DNA from: Peptococcaceae bacterium UBA2264
GTDB taxonomy: Bacteria > Bacillota > Desulfitobacteriia > Desulfitobacteriales > Desulfitobacteriaceae
Direction: 5' to 3'
NCBI GenBank assembly: GCA_002347475.1
Contig: DDXI01000112.1
Coordinates: 230-21,041, forward strand
Length of the DNA stretch: 20,812 nt
In this document: positions 7,779-15,537 of the stretch, in pieces
How positions within the stretch are numbered: position 1 is the first letter of the stretch
Layout: every line of letters begins with the position of its first letter
The notes under the pieces: generated by a model
What the model was told of the DNA's origin: nothing
Databases searched by the model: none
The model's input: the letters and a program-made list of their open reading frames with translations, nothing else
Made by a program: the position numbers and the translations under genes

Positions 7779-9350
7779 CTAGCAGCGGCTCAATTCCAGC
7801 TGGCGCCGCGCCTGGGGCAAGCTCTCAGCCAGTTCCGAGGCTGTAAACCCCGACCAGCCAAATTTTTCAGCCAGTATTTCAGCAGCTTTGCCATGCAGAT
7901 AGACAGCCAGACAAGCGGCTTCCAGGGGCGGCACACCCTGGGCCAGCCAACTCAGGATACTGCCTGTCAGAACATCCCCCGTACCCCCGGTTCCCAAGCC
8001 CGGATTTCCGGTCGGATTCAAAAAAGCCCGCCCGTCCGGGGCAGCCACAACTGTAACTGCTCCCTTCAGTACTACTACAGCTCCCCACTCTATGGCCTTG
8101 CTGACAGCCAGCTCCAGGCGGTTTTCCTGCACTTCCCCGGTTGTCAAATTACACAGCCGGGCCATTTCTCCCGGATGGGGAGTTAAAATTAAAGGGCCTC
8201 TTCCCTGGCGGCGATCCAGAATTCTCGGATCCAAAGCCACCAGATTAAGGGCATCAGCATCCAGAACCAGAGGCAGGCTGAGATCCAGCAGAATCTTTTC
8301 CAAAACAGCCAAAAACTTCTCATTGACCCCCAGACCCGGTCCCAGGGCCAGGGCTTGAGCCCCTTGGCAGCGCTCCTGGATTACCGGCCAGGATTCGGCA
8401 TCCAGCAGACTGTCCCCGCTGGCTGGCCAAACTGTTCCTTCAATCACGCCATTAGCCACTACAGGCACAACCTTGTGTGGGGTAACGATCTGCAATAAGC
8501 CCAAGCCGGTGCGGAGAGCCGCTCTCCCTGCCAGAATAGCTGCTCCACTCATGCCCAGAGAGCCTGCTGCCAGAATTCCCTTGCCATGAGTCCCTTTATG
8601 ACCCTGCAGCTGACGAACCGGCATAATTAAACTCAGGGCCTGAGCAGTCAATATGTAATTGCTTAACTCCTCATCTTCCAGGTAGGTTGGCGGAATGGAA
8701 ATAGCATCCACAACCACCTGGCCGCTGAATTCCGGACCTTGGCCCAGGAAATGGCCCAGCTTGGGCAGTCCGAAGGTTACCGTCAGATCAGCGCGCACCG
8801 CCAGACGATAAACCTTGCCTGTATCAGCCTCCACCCCGCTGGGAATATCCACAGCCACAACCCAGGCTTTAGCCTGATTGATTTCTTCAATATACTCTTC
8901 GGCAATAGCCGGCATAGCTCCCCGCAAACCTGTACCGTAAAGGGCATCGACAACAACATCGGCTTGGGCAAAGGCAAACCGGGCCAGCCGCTTTTGTTTT
9001 TCCCCATCGATAACAAACAGTTTGCCTTCCGTACCTGTATAGAGACGGTAGTTCAATTCAGCATCGCCTTTAAGATCCTGAGGTTTGGCCATCAGAAAAG
9101 CAGTCACCTCAAAGCCGCTCAGAACCAAATGCCGGGCAATCGCCAAACCATCCCCGCCATTATTGCCTTTACCGACTAAAACGGCCGCTTTGAGTCCGCT
9201 CAGTTTCTGTTTCCTGTCAGTAAAATGCCGCCAAATCTCCCGTACCACAGCCAAGGCAGCATTTTCCATGAGCAATATGCCCGGAATCCCAAAATTCCTG
9301 ATCGCCCTGTCTTCCAGCCGGCGCATCTGTTGGGAATTAACTAAATGCAT
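7779..9350 (-). CDS. nnrD/nnrE: Bifunctional NAD(P)H-hydrate repair enzyme (epimerase plus dehydratase)
   Basis: This 523-residue fusion repairs hydrated NADH and NADPH. The N-terminal YjeF_N epimerase domain (about 1-215) carries GKGNNGGDGLAIARHL (60-75) and DALYGTGLRG. The C-terminal ribokinase-like dehydratase domain (about 240-520) carries HKGTHGKGILAAGS, LVLDADALNL, LTPHPGEMARL, VVLKGAVTVV and the catalytic NPGLGTGGTGDVLTG block with Asp459. The two-domain form is the usual one in bacteria and the length is normal. The start ATG at 9350 is preceded by GAGGTGGGAG. Position between acpS and alr is a common order in Bacillota. Confidence 0.96.
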   Translation of the reverse strand: MHLVNSQQMRRLEDRAIRNFGIPGILLMENAALAVVREIWRHFTDRKQKLSGLKAAVLVGKGNNGGDGLAIARHLVLSGFEVTAFLMAKPQDLKGDAELNYRLYTGTEGKLFVIDGEKQKRLARFAFAQADVVVDALYGTGLRGAMPAIAEEYIEEINQAKAWVVAVDIPSGVEADTGKVYRLAVRADLTVTFGLPKLGHFLGQGPEFSGQVVVDAISIPPTYLEDEELSNYILTAQALSLIMPVRQLQGHKGTHGKGILAAGSLGMSGAAILAGRAALRTGLGLLQIVTPHKVVPVVANGVIEGTVWPASGDSLLDAESWPVIQERCQGAQALALGPGLGVNEKFLAVLEKILLDLSLPLVLDADALNLVALDPRILDRRQGRGPLILTPHPGEMARLCNLTTGEVQENRLELAVSKAIEWGAVVVLKGAVTVVAAPDGRAFLNPTGNPGLGTGGTGDVLTGSILSWLAQGVPPLEAACLAVYLHGKAAEILAEKFGWSGFTASELAESLPQARRQLELSRC

Positions 9351-9421
9351 TCTCCCACCTCAGTTCATAGTTTACTGGATTCTTCATTGACACCGCTATA
9401 CGGGATCCTGAATTTCTGCTC

Positions 9422-9778
9422 TCAGCACAATATCGCCATCGCAATGGCCTTGCTCCGATCATGAGCAATACTTATTCTTATTCCTGAGCCGCCGCGGGCC
9501 TTCACTTTGTCTTCAGCCCTTGGACTGAGTAAAGCCACCGGTTCTCCTTCGGGGCCTCGGATTATTTCGATATCCTGCCAGCCAATACCATGCAAGCCTG
9601 TCCCCAAAGCCTTGAGAACAGCCTCCTTGGCTGTAAAACGACCAGCCCAGCTTTGGATGCTTTTGCCCTCTAAATCATGCTGTTCCCGCTGGGTAAACAA
9701 ACGGTCCACTAATTTCGGCTGCCGCCGGCAGGCTCTGGCAAAACGTTCAATCTCAATGATGTCCACTCCCGGATACAT
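9422..9778 (-). CDS. acpS: Holo-[acyl-carrier-protein] synthase
   Basis: This enzyme transfers the 4'-phosphopantetheine arm from coenzyme A to acyl carrier protein, switching on fatty acid synthesis. The 118-residue protein has the usual length and motifs: GVDIIEIERF at the N-terminus with the metal-binding Asp6, RLFTQREQ, and AGRFTAKEAVLKALGTG near residue 45, then a C-terminal ISIAHDRSKAIAMAI. The frame is open further upstream to 9898, but the ATG at 9778 has a perfect AAGGAGG and begins the family's conserved N-terminus, so the longer form is rejected. It lies 44 bases after the radical SAM gene and 71 bases before nnrD, in the same direction. Confidence 0.96.
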   Translation of the reverse strand: MYPGVDIIEIERFARACRRQPKLVDRLFTQREQHDLEGKSIQSWAGRFTAKEAVLKALGTGLHGIGWQDIEIIRGPEGEPVALLSPRAEDKVKARGGSGIRISIAHDRSKAIAMAILC

Positions 9779-9822
9779 GCTGTTACCTCCTTGGCCATCG
9801 GGTATTATTTCGACATTTGCTG

Positions 9823-10788
9823 TCAAGTTCCTGCCCTTTTTCCCTGCCAGCTGTCCCGCCGTTCCAGCTCCGCATCGATAGCATTGAGTACTTCCCACTT
9901 TTTCCGGCTCCAGAGAGGGGCCAGTAAATCAGCAGGCGGCCCGTCCCCGGTAAGGCGCTGAATCGTCATCCCGGCAGGCAGTACTTCCAGAATATCGGCG
10001 ATCAGGGTCACATACTCTTCAGCTGTCAAGAGCGGGAAAGAACTTCTTTGGTAAATTTCCGCCAGGGGAGTACCCTTCAGAATATGCAGCAGATGCAGCT
10101 TGATACCCTGCAAAGGCAGCTGGGCCAAGGCCCGGGCAGTTGCCAGCATATCTGCCCGGCTTTCCCCGGGCAAGCCCAGAATAATATGAGCGCAAACCCG
10201 AATCTGCCTTTTCCTTAATTCTTCCAGTCCCTGGCAAAAGGCGGCATAATCGTGCCCGCGCCCAATCCAGTCCAGGGACTTTTGATGAATCGACTGCAGT
10301 CCCAGCTCTACCCACAAATAGGTGGAGCGCTGGAGCTCTTCCAGATAAGCCAGAACAGCCGGGGGCAGACAATCCGGCCTGGTAGCAACCGCCAGGCCCA
10401 CCACTCCCGGCAGTTCCAGGACCTGACTGTAAAGTTCGCGCAGACGTTCGGCAGGAGCATAGGTATTGGTATAAGCCTGAAAATAAGCAATATACTTGGC
10501 CCGGGGCCATTTTTTGTTCATCATCTGGCGCGCCTGCTCAAATTGCGCCGGCAAAGACAGCTTCTTTTCTCCGGCAAAATCGCCGGACCCGCGGGTACTG
10601 CAATATATACAACCCTCCCGCCCCAGGTTCCCATCGCGATTGGGACAGGTAAAGCCGGCATCCAAAGGAACTTTAAAAACCTTTTCCCCAAAAACGGCGC
10701 GCAGGTGCCGGTTAAAGGAATGATAGCGTTTTCCGCCCCATTCCAGGCTGAGCATTTCTTCTTTACCCGTTATTGTTCTTTTTGTCAT
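9823..10788 (-). CDS. yhcC: YhcC-family radical SAM protein
   Basis: This protein of up to 321 residues belongs to the TIGR01212 / YhcC radical SAM group. Its cluster cysteines follow the unusual family spacing in FTCPNRDGNLGREGCIYC (Cys 48, 60, 63), rather than a compact CxxxCxxC. Downstream are QAYTNTYAP, GLAVATRPDCLP, WVELGLQSIH and HIILGLPGES, all typical of the group. The reaction in the cell is not established. The start is uncertain: ATG 10788 has GGGGA about 10 bases upstream, while ATG 10755 (twelfth residue) gives a start closer to that of relatives. It heads the run leading to acpS, nnrD and alr, and no convincing promoter was found in front of it. Confidence 0.92.
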   Translation of the reverse strand: MTKRTITGKEEMLSLEWGGKRYHSFNRHLRAVFGEKVFKVPLDAGFTCPNRDGNLGREGCIYCSTRGSGDFAGEKKLSLPAQFEQARQMMNKKWPRAKYIAYFQAYTNTYAPAERLRELYSQVLELPGVVGLAVATRPDCLPPAVLAYLEELQRSTYLWVELGLQSIHQKSLDWIGRGHDYAAFCQGLEELRKRQIRVCAHIILGLPGESRADMLATARALAQLPLQGIKLHLLHILKGTPLAEIYQRSSFPLLTAEEYVTLIADILEVLPAGMTIQRLTGDGPPADLLAPLWSRKKWEVLNAIDAELERRDSWQGKRAGT

Positions 10789-10893
10789 CAGCTCATTATC
10801 CCCATCATCAATTCGTCTTTCTTCTATGATAAACTATTTTAAGATGCTTTTCCTCAATTTTACTATAAATCAGCAGGTACTTCATCAATAAAC

Positions 10894-10942
10894 AAAAAGG
10901 AGCTTATTCAGGAAGCCGGGTTTAAAAATCCTGAATAAGCTC
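10894..10942 (-). terminator. Rho-independent terminator of the secreted beta-helix gene
   Basis: A perfect 14-bp inverted repeat (10900-10913 and 10929-10942, loop of 15 bases) is followed on the minus strand by CC and five T. It lies about 74 bases after the stop of the secreted protein gene at 11016 and upstream of the yhcC-like gene. The remaining gene-free bases 10789-10893 show nothing clear. Confidence 0.88.
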
Positions 10943-11015
10943 ATATGGAATTCTTTAAATTTGATGACATGCCCGAAATCTCAGAAACAGAGTTGTTCTG
11001 AACAAATAGTCCTTC

Positions 11016-12911
11016 TTAAGATTCTATTTTGACAGGCAGAGCACTGCTGGACTTGACTCCATTTATATAGATGTAATTATCTTTGAGGGTATATTTGCTG
11101 CAGTTGTCTATTTTGATGGCATATTTATACTCGGCAAAGGCACCGTTAAAGATATTATCATGTACATTTATAATGGAATCCTTTATAAAGCTGAATGGTA
11201 CGATATTATATGGTTTGTTGATAGTATTGTATTCAACGGTAATGTTTGTGCATCCGGAGTAATCGGAGGATTGAGCCACATCATAATTGTTATCAGTAAA
11301 GGTACATTGGGAAATCAGGAGTCCTGAGCCATCTCTCAGCTGAACAGCTTTGTTGGAGATGTTGCTGAACTCTACATATTTACAGCTTACCGTGGGCGCC
11401 ACAACAGCGGTTGTATAATAATCTATATGAAATACCACACCATTTTCTGCTCCGATGATCTTCCCGTTTTGAATAACGACATTTTTGGAACTTTTTTGAA
11501 TGTAAAAGCCATTGTTGTTGATTTTGGAAAAATTGAAATTAGTAACTTTTATGTTTTCCGCCCCGTAAAGGTCAATGCCAATCCCACAATTATCAGCAGT
11601 CATTTTATCCACTGTGATATCTTTACAGGAAATGAGCAGGACAGCAGGAGAATGATCGATGCTTCCGGGATCATTATAATTATAAATATTATTAAAGGTA
11701 CAGCCGTTAAGAGTTATGTTCGTGCATTTATTCAGGTAAATTCCGCCATCATTGTTTGCGGCAGTTGGCAAGAGGTTTTTGATGACAAGATTCTCAAACA
11801 GCAATTGATCGCTTTCTCTTATCGATATCCCCCTATGGGTTGTATAGTTTAAGTCCAGGACGCCATTTTTAATCGTAATATTGCTGGCCTCCGACTCAAA
11901 CACTTCCGTTGTTTTTTTACAGGTTATGGTTGAACCATTTAAATTAAGAGTAATTGATTTAGTCAGAACAATAGGCTGAGTCACGACATAATTCTTGCCT
12001 GCCTCCAGAGTAAGATAGCTGCCCGATGGAGTAGCTGCCAGCAAGGCTGCAAATGCTGTGTTGTTGTTTGTTACTCCGTCACCTATCAAGCCATACTTGG
12101 CAACGCTTGCCGAAGGTGTGCTTGAAGTTGTCGTTGTAGTTGTCGTCGGGGTTGTCGTTGTAGTTGTCGTTGTAGTTGTCGTTGGGGTTGTCGTTGTAGT
12201 TGTAGTTGGGGTTGTCGTTGTCGTTGGGGTTGCAGTTGCAGATTCCGTCGTGTATTGAATCTTCAGGGTAGGCACCTGCGCCAGATTACTGCCGGCACCT
12301 TCAAAGGACTCAGCCGATCTTGTGCCGTCACCGCTCAGGATAAAGTTGATGGCGTTGCCTGCAGCCCAGTAGTCTTTGTCGACAATTTTCTGAACCAGAG
12401 AAGCAAGGTTCGGTGTCTTCTGGGCTGCACCTGCTTCATGGGCAGCTGTCCAGAGGGGGATCCCGCTCCAGTTGACATAAGCCTCAGTCCTGGTTCGGGA
12501 GGAAACCGCATAGTTGACATTCTTGTAAGGGGCAGCATTGCCTGTATTTTCGGCAGAGATCTTTATGTTAAATGGATCCTTACTCATACTGGGCTCATCG
12601 ACAGAAAACTGGATATAGGCACTGGTAATTGTTGCCCCCTTGGGTATGTTCAAACCGGCAAAACGAAGGCCGATCACTTGATTGTTAGTGGAACTTTCCC
12701 TGCTTATTTCCAGGTCAGTACTATTATAATCCAGGGTGCCATCGGTACGTTCTTCCATATCGTCCAAGGCACTTTTAATCGGCACTGATAATTGGTAACT
12801 CTGACTTGCGGCAAATATTGCTGTGCTGCCAAACAGGCAGGTAATCAGCGCAAAGCTAAGAATCAAGGCTAACGCTTTCCCATTCGTTTTCATTTTCATT
12901 TTTATACTCAT
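11016..12911 (-). CDS. Secreted two-domain protein with Thr-rich linker and pectate-lyase-like beta-helix
   Basis: This 631-residue exported protein has an N-terminal signal peptide (positively charged start, hydrophobic core at about 12-33, likely cleavage near Ala34-Ala35). Residues about 38-222 form a beta-rich domain with a TSSDLEI/GLRFAGLNIPKGATITSAYIQF-like pattern, seen in many secreted bacterial proteins and probably a binding module. A linker of about 45 residues (about 223-268) is almost only Thr and Pro. Residues 270-631 begin with AKYGLIGDGVTNNNTAF, the entry motif of the pectate lyase 3 / glycoside hydrolase 28-like beta-helix superfamily, and then show repeated N-x-T/I/V turns of a right-handed beta-helix. 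No catalytic residues can be named, so enzyme activity is not proven. The start ATG has AAAGGAG 12 bases upstream. It sits alone behind a cyclic-di-AMP riboswitch and has its own terminator. Confidence 0.85.
   Translation of the reverse strand: MSIKMKMKTNGKALALILSFALITCLFGSTAIFAASQSYQLSVPIKSALDDMEERTDGTLDYNSTDLEISRESSTNNQVIGLRFAGLNIPKGATITSAYIQFSVDEPSMSKDPFNIKISAENTGNAAPYKNVNYAVSSRTRTEAYVNWSGIPLWTAAHEAGAAQKTPNLASLVQKIVDKDYWAAGNAINFILSGDGTRSAESFEGAGSNLAQVPTLKIQYTTESATATPTTTTTPTTTTTTTPTTTTTTTTTTTPTTTTTTTSSTPSASVAKYGLIGDGVTNNNTAFAALLAATPSGSYLTLEAGKNYVVTQPIVLTKSITLNLNGSTITCKKTTEVFESEASNITIKNGVLDLNYTTHRGISIRESDQLLFENLVIKNLLPTAANNDGGIYLNKCTNITLNGCTFNNIYNYNDPGSIDHSPAVLLISCKDITVDKMTADNCGIGIDLYGAENIKVTNFNFSKINNNGFYIQKSSKNVVIQNGKIIGAENGVVFHIDYYTTAVVAPTVSCKYVEFSNISNKAVQLRDGSGLLISQCTFTDNNYDVAQSSDYSGCTNITVEYNTINKPYNIVPFSFIKDSIINVHDNIFNGAFAEYKYAIKIDNCSKYTLKDNYIYINGVKSSSALPVKIES
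12120..12250 (-). repeat. Hexanucleotide-type repeat coding the Thr/Pro linker
   Basis: The DNA is a degenerate tandem array of ACAACN-type hexamers (GTTGTN on the plus strand) interrupted at intervals by CCA or CCG proline codons. It encodes the Thr/Pro linker in frame. Units are multiples of three bases, so gain or loss of copies would change linker length but keep the reading frame. Confidence 0.85.
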
Positions 12912-12945
12912 TTAAATTTTCTTCTCCTTTTTCCTTTAACAATTC

Positions 12946-12983
12946 TTCAGTTGTCATTATTCAGTTGTCATTATTCAGTTGTC
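12946..12983 (-). repeat. 14-bp tandem repeat in the leader of the secreted protein gene
   Basis: The unit TTCAGTTGTCATTA (plus strand) occurs at 12946-12959 and 12960-12973, followed by a partial third copy to 12983. It lies 35-72 bases upstream of the start codon, inside the transcribed leader. Confidence 0.85.
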
Positions 12984-13048
12984 CCTGCAATTTTCAATTG
13001 TATTAATAAGGTTTCTCATCAGGAATATCCAAGGTGTTGTTTCTTAGT

Positions 13049-13111
13049 GATCCTTCTCCTCCTCTGAAATACTTAAAGGATCCCCCGCTAAATAGACAGC
13101 AAGAGACCCTT
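13049..13111 (-). promoter_or_regulatory. Candidate expression platform: competing hairpins
   Basis: Downstream of the aptamer on the minus strand, AAGGGTC (13105-13111) can pair with GATCCTT (13076-13082). That same GATCCTT can instead pair perfectly with AAGGATC (13049-13055). The two hairpins exclude each other, as expected for a switch, but neither is followed by a clear T-run, so a classical terminator is not evident. Confidence 0.45.
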
Positions 13112-13128
13112 AAATATTTTTTCTTTAA

Positions 13129-13240
13129 CGCTTACGAAGTTAGCTGACGGATTCGGGCTAAAGAAATAGCCCTACCGGCCCAGGCCGGATTCACCCCAAA
13201 ATGTGGGTCCCCCGCTTCCGCCTCTGCGGAACTCAGCGCG
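13129..13240 (-). promoter_or_regulatory. Cyclic-di-AMP (ydaO/yuaA) riboswitch aptamer
   Basis: Read on the minus strand, the segment contains in order the hallmark blocks of the ydaO class: a CGCT...GAG opening, GCGGGGGACCCA, TTTTGGGGTGAATCC, GGTAGGGCTA pairing with TAGCCC, GAATCCGTCAGCTAAC and the closing CGTAAGCG. The 5' CGCT and 3' AGCG can form the closing helix, and a CCGC/GCGG hairpin sits near the 5' end. This class binds c-di-AMP and is known from genes for cell wall hydrolases, potassium transport and osmoprotection, mostly turned off by ligand. Here it precedes the secreted beta-helix gene by about 215 bases. Confidence 0.95.
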
Positions 13241-13272
13241 ATTTAATTTAATTGTACCAGTTAACAACTCAT

Positions 13273-13302
13273 ATAATAAAGTATCAACATCAGCCATGTC
13301 AA
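13273..13302 (-). promoter_or_regulatory. SigmaA-type promoter of the riboswitch transcript
   Basis: On the minus strand a perfect -35 box TTGACA (13297-13302) lies 18 bases from a -10 box TATTAT (13273-13278). Transcription would begin about 25-30 bases before the riboswitch aptamer, giving a leader of roughly 350 bases. Together with the aptamer, the competing hairpins and the 14-bp repeat this accounts for the gene-free stretch 12912-13328. Confidence 0.8.
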
Positions 13303-13328
13303 ATTTTTTTGAAAATATTTTATTCAAA

Positions 13329-14630
13329 TTAAAAAAAATAAACAAAATAAAGATAGACCGTACTGATGATAATCGATATGATCATCAAAGGAAAACCCAC
13401 CTTGAAGAACTGTCTGAAGGTTATTATCACACCCTGTTTTTCTGCCATACCGGCTACGATCACATTGGCTGAGGCTCCGATCAAGGTACCATTGCCCCCC
13501 AGACAGGCTCCCAGAGACAAGGCCCACCACAAAGGCTCCAAATTTGTTATCCCCCCCAGTTCCCCCATTTTTTGAATCAGAGGAATCATGGTGGCTGTAA
13601 AAGGGATATTGTCCACAAAGGCTGAGGCAATGGCCGACAGCCAGAGAATCGTCATGGTCGTAGGCAGCAGGGCTCCTGCCGTAACTGTCAAAGCTCTTTG
13701 GGCTATCCATTCTATGACCCCGACCTGTTCCAAACCCCCAACCAGCACAAACAGGCCGATGAAGAAGAAAATTGTCGGCCATTCAATAGCCAGTAAAATA
13801 TCTTCCGGTTCTTCCCCGGTAATCAGCAGGAGAAGAGTTGCCCCGCTGAGAGCGATAGTCGCTGATTCCAAATGCCAGGCCTGGCCCAGGATAAAACCAA
13901 GAATAGTCAGGCCTAATACCAGCAATGATTTTTTTAAGAGCAAATAGTCTTTGATTGCCTCCTGCTCCTTAAAAGCCAGTACCTTAAGTTTCTGACTCTC
14001 AGAAATCACCAGTTCCCGGCGATAAATAATTCTCAGGATCCAAAGGGTGACAATAAAGGTAATAATAACAGGAATTATCAGATTGCTTACGAAATCAGTA
14101 AATCCCAGACCGACAGCACTGCCGATCATAATATTGGGCGGGTCTCCGATCAGGGTGGAAGTGCCGCCGATATTGGAAGCTATAATCTGGGTAATCAGAT
14201 AAGGTATTGGGTTCAGGTCCAATTCCCTGGTTATGGAAAGAGTGACCGGCACCATCAGTAAGACAGTCGTGACATTATCAAGCAGGGCTGAAGCCAGAGC
14301 TGTGATAAAGGCCAAAGCCAGCATCAACAGCCAGGGATCCCCTTTAGCAAATCTAGCCGCTTTAATAGATAGATACTCAAAAACGCCTGTACGCCGGGTC
14401 AGGCCCACAATAATCATCATGCCGGTCAAAAGACCGATGGTGTTAAAGTCAATAGCAGCGAGGGCCTGTTCCTGATCCAGGATGCCGAAAAGAAGAATCA
14501 GGCCTGCTCCGGCAAAGGCTGCCACCATGCGATGGATTTTATCACTGATGATTATTCCATAGGTAATCAGAAATACGGCAATAGCTACAATCGGTAATAA
14601 ATTGTCTCTGATCGCTCCCCATTCAGACAT
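13329..14630 (-). CDS. SLC13/ArsB-type (ion transporter superfamily) permease
   Basis: This 433-residue membrane protein has about eleven hydrophobic segments arranged as two related halves. Each half has an acidic-Asn motif (DNVTTVLLMVP near residue 117; VDNIPFTATMIP in the second half) and a re-entrant Gly/Ser/Asn loop (NIGGTSTLIGDPPNIMIG near 153; GGNGTLIGASANVIVAG near 383). These mark the ArsB/NhaD/P-protein branch, whose members move arsenite, Na+/H+ or dicarboxylates; the substrate here is open, and no ars genes are nearby. The start ATG at 14630 has AAGGAGG seven bases upstream. A clear promoter 200 bases upstream separates it from the potassium transport operon ahead of it, although read-through from that operon is possible because no terminator lies between. 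Confidence 0.9.
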   Translation of the reverse strand: MSEWGAIRDNLLPIVAIAVFLITYGIIISDKIHRMVAAFAGAGLILLFGILDQEQALAAIDFNTIGLLTGMMIIVGLTRRTGVFEYLSIKAARFAKGDPWLLMLALAFITALASALLDNVTTVLLMVPVTLSITRELDLNPIPYLITQIIASNIGGTSTLIGDPPNIMIGSAVGLGFTDFVSNLIIPVIITFIVTLWILRIIYRRELVISESQKLKVLAFKEQEAIKDYLLLKKSLLVLGLTILGFILGQAWHLESATIALSGATLLLLITGEEPEDILLAIEWPTIFFFIGLFVLVGGLEQVGVIEWIAQRALTVTAGALLPTTMTILWLSAIASAFVDNIPFTATMIPLIQKMGELGGITNLEPLWWALSLGACLGGNGTLIGASANVIVAGMAEKQGVIITFRQFFKVGFPLMIISIIISTVYLYFVYFF

Positions 14631-14835
14631 TAGGGTACCTCCTTAAGTTCTGCTTATGTAGTTACATATGTTGATAGCATTCTGAGCTTAATAAATTTTA
14701 ATAATTATAAAGGCAGAAAATCAGATTGCCTGGCAAAATTGCATAGCAAAATGACTTTCCACCCCAAAAGCCTAATCCTTGAAAACGAATTATCATTTCG
14801 TCCAACCGGTAAAAATTATAAATTAGAACTTAAAC

Positions 14836-14864
14836 ATAATAGCATAAATGCTCAAAATAGTCAA
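14836..14864 (-). promoter_or_regulatory. SigmaA-type promoter of the SLC13/ArsB-type gene
   Basis: On the minus strand a -35 box TTGACT (14859-14864) lies exactly 17 bases from a -10 box TATTAT (14836-14841), starting 15 bases after the ktrA stop codon. The start codon is about 200 bases downstream, so the transcript has a long leader (14631-14829). I see an ACGAA/TTCGT mini-hairpin in it and no known riboswitch class. Confidence 0.8.
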
Positions 14865-14878
14865 AGAATACTACTATC

Positions 14879-15526
14879 TTATCCCGGCAATTTGGCCAGG
14901 GCTTTGTTTTCCCCTATAACAACCAAAATATCCCTATCCTTGATCAGGGTATCTGCCCCTGGAGCAACAATAATCTGCTCATCCCTTTTGACGGCTATGA
15001 CACTTACCCCGTAAACAGCTCTCAAATCTAATTCTCCCAGTGTTTTATTGATAAATCGGGCAGAAGCAATAAATTCAAAAACACTATATTCAGGGGATAT
15101 TTCCATATAGTCCATAACGTTAGTGCTGATCAGATTATGGGCCAGACGCACGCCCATATCTTTTTCCGGATAGATAATCTTGTCGGCGCCGATTTTTTCC
15201 AAAACCTTGCCATGCTGCAGCGACTGAGCCTTGGCAACGACATATGGAATCCCCATTTCTTTTAACATCAGGGTGATGAGGATATTGGCTTCCAGGTCAT
15301 GTCCGATCGCTACAATTGCTGCTTCAAAATTCCGGACACCCAGGGCTTTCAGCGTTTCCTCATCCCGGGCATCGGCCGTTACAGCATGGGTCACCTCATG
15401 CATGATGCTCTGGACAGCGTTTTCGTTTGTGTCTATCACCAGGACCTCATGGCCCAGTTTGCTGAGTGTCACGGCCACACTGATGCCGAATCTGCCTAAG
15501 CCGATCACCACAAATTGTTTGCGCAT
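14879..15526 (-). CDS. ktrA: KtrA/TrkA-type potassium uptake regulatory subunit
   Basis: This 215-residue cytoplasmic protein gates the membrane potassium channel encoded just upstream. The N-terminal RCK_N Rossmann fold starts VVIGLGRFGISVA with the nucleotide-binding Gly9, Gly11 and Gly14 and the acidic Asp32 at the end of the second strand. The C-terminal RCK_C domain spans about 135-215. Single-RCK proteins of this size fit KtrA/KtrC rather than the doubled TrkA of enterobacteria. KtrA-type RCK_C domains in Bacillus and Staphylococcus bind c-di-AMP, which closes the system; whether this copy does is inference. The gene starts 11 bases after the channel gene stops, on the same transcript. 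Confidence 0.94.
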   Translation of the reverse strand: MRKQFVVIGLGRFGISVAVTLSKLGHEVLVIDTNENAVQSIMHEVTHAVTADARDEETLKALGVRNFEAAIVAIGHDLEANILITLMLKEMGIPYVVAKAQSLQHGKVLEKIGADKIIYPEKDMGVRLAHNLISTNVMDYMEISPEYSVFEFIASARFINKTLGELDLRAVYGVSVIAVKRDEQIIVAPGADTLIKDRDILVVIGENKALAKLPG

Positions 15527-15537
15527 TGACCTGTCTC

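Noticed and set aside
9779..9898. Upstream in-frame extension of acpS
   Set aside because: It overlaps the end of the radical SAM gene and lies before the perfect AAGGAGG and the conserved AcpS N-terminus at 9778.
12058..12258. Plus-strand open frame rich in Val and Gly
   Set aside because: It is the antisense reading of the Thr/Pro linker repeat and has no ribosome binding site or conserved pattern.
13303..13340. AT-only hairpin after the SLC13/ArsB-type gene as terminator
   Set aside because: The stem TTTGAA/TTCAAA has almost no GC pairs and is followed by A rather than T on the minus strand.
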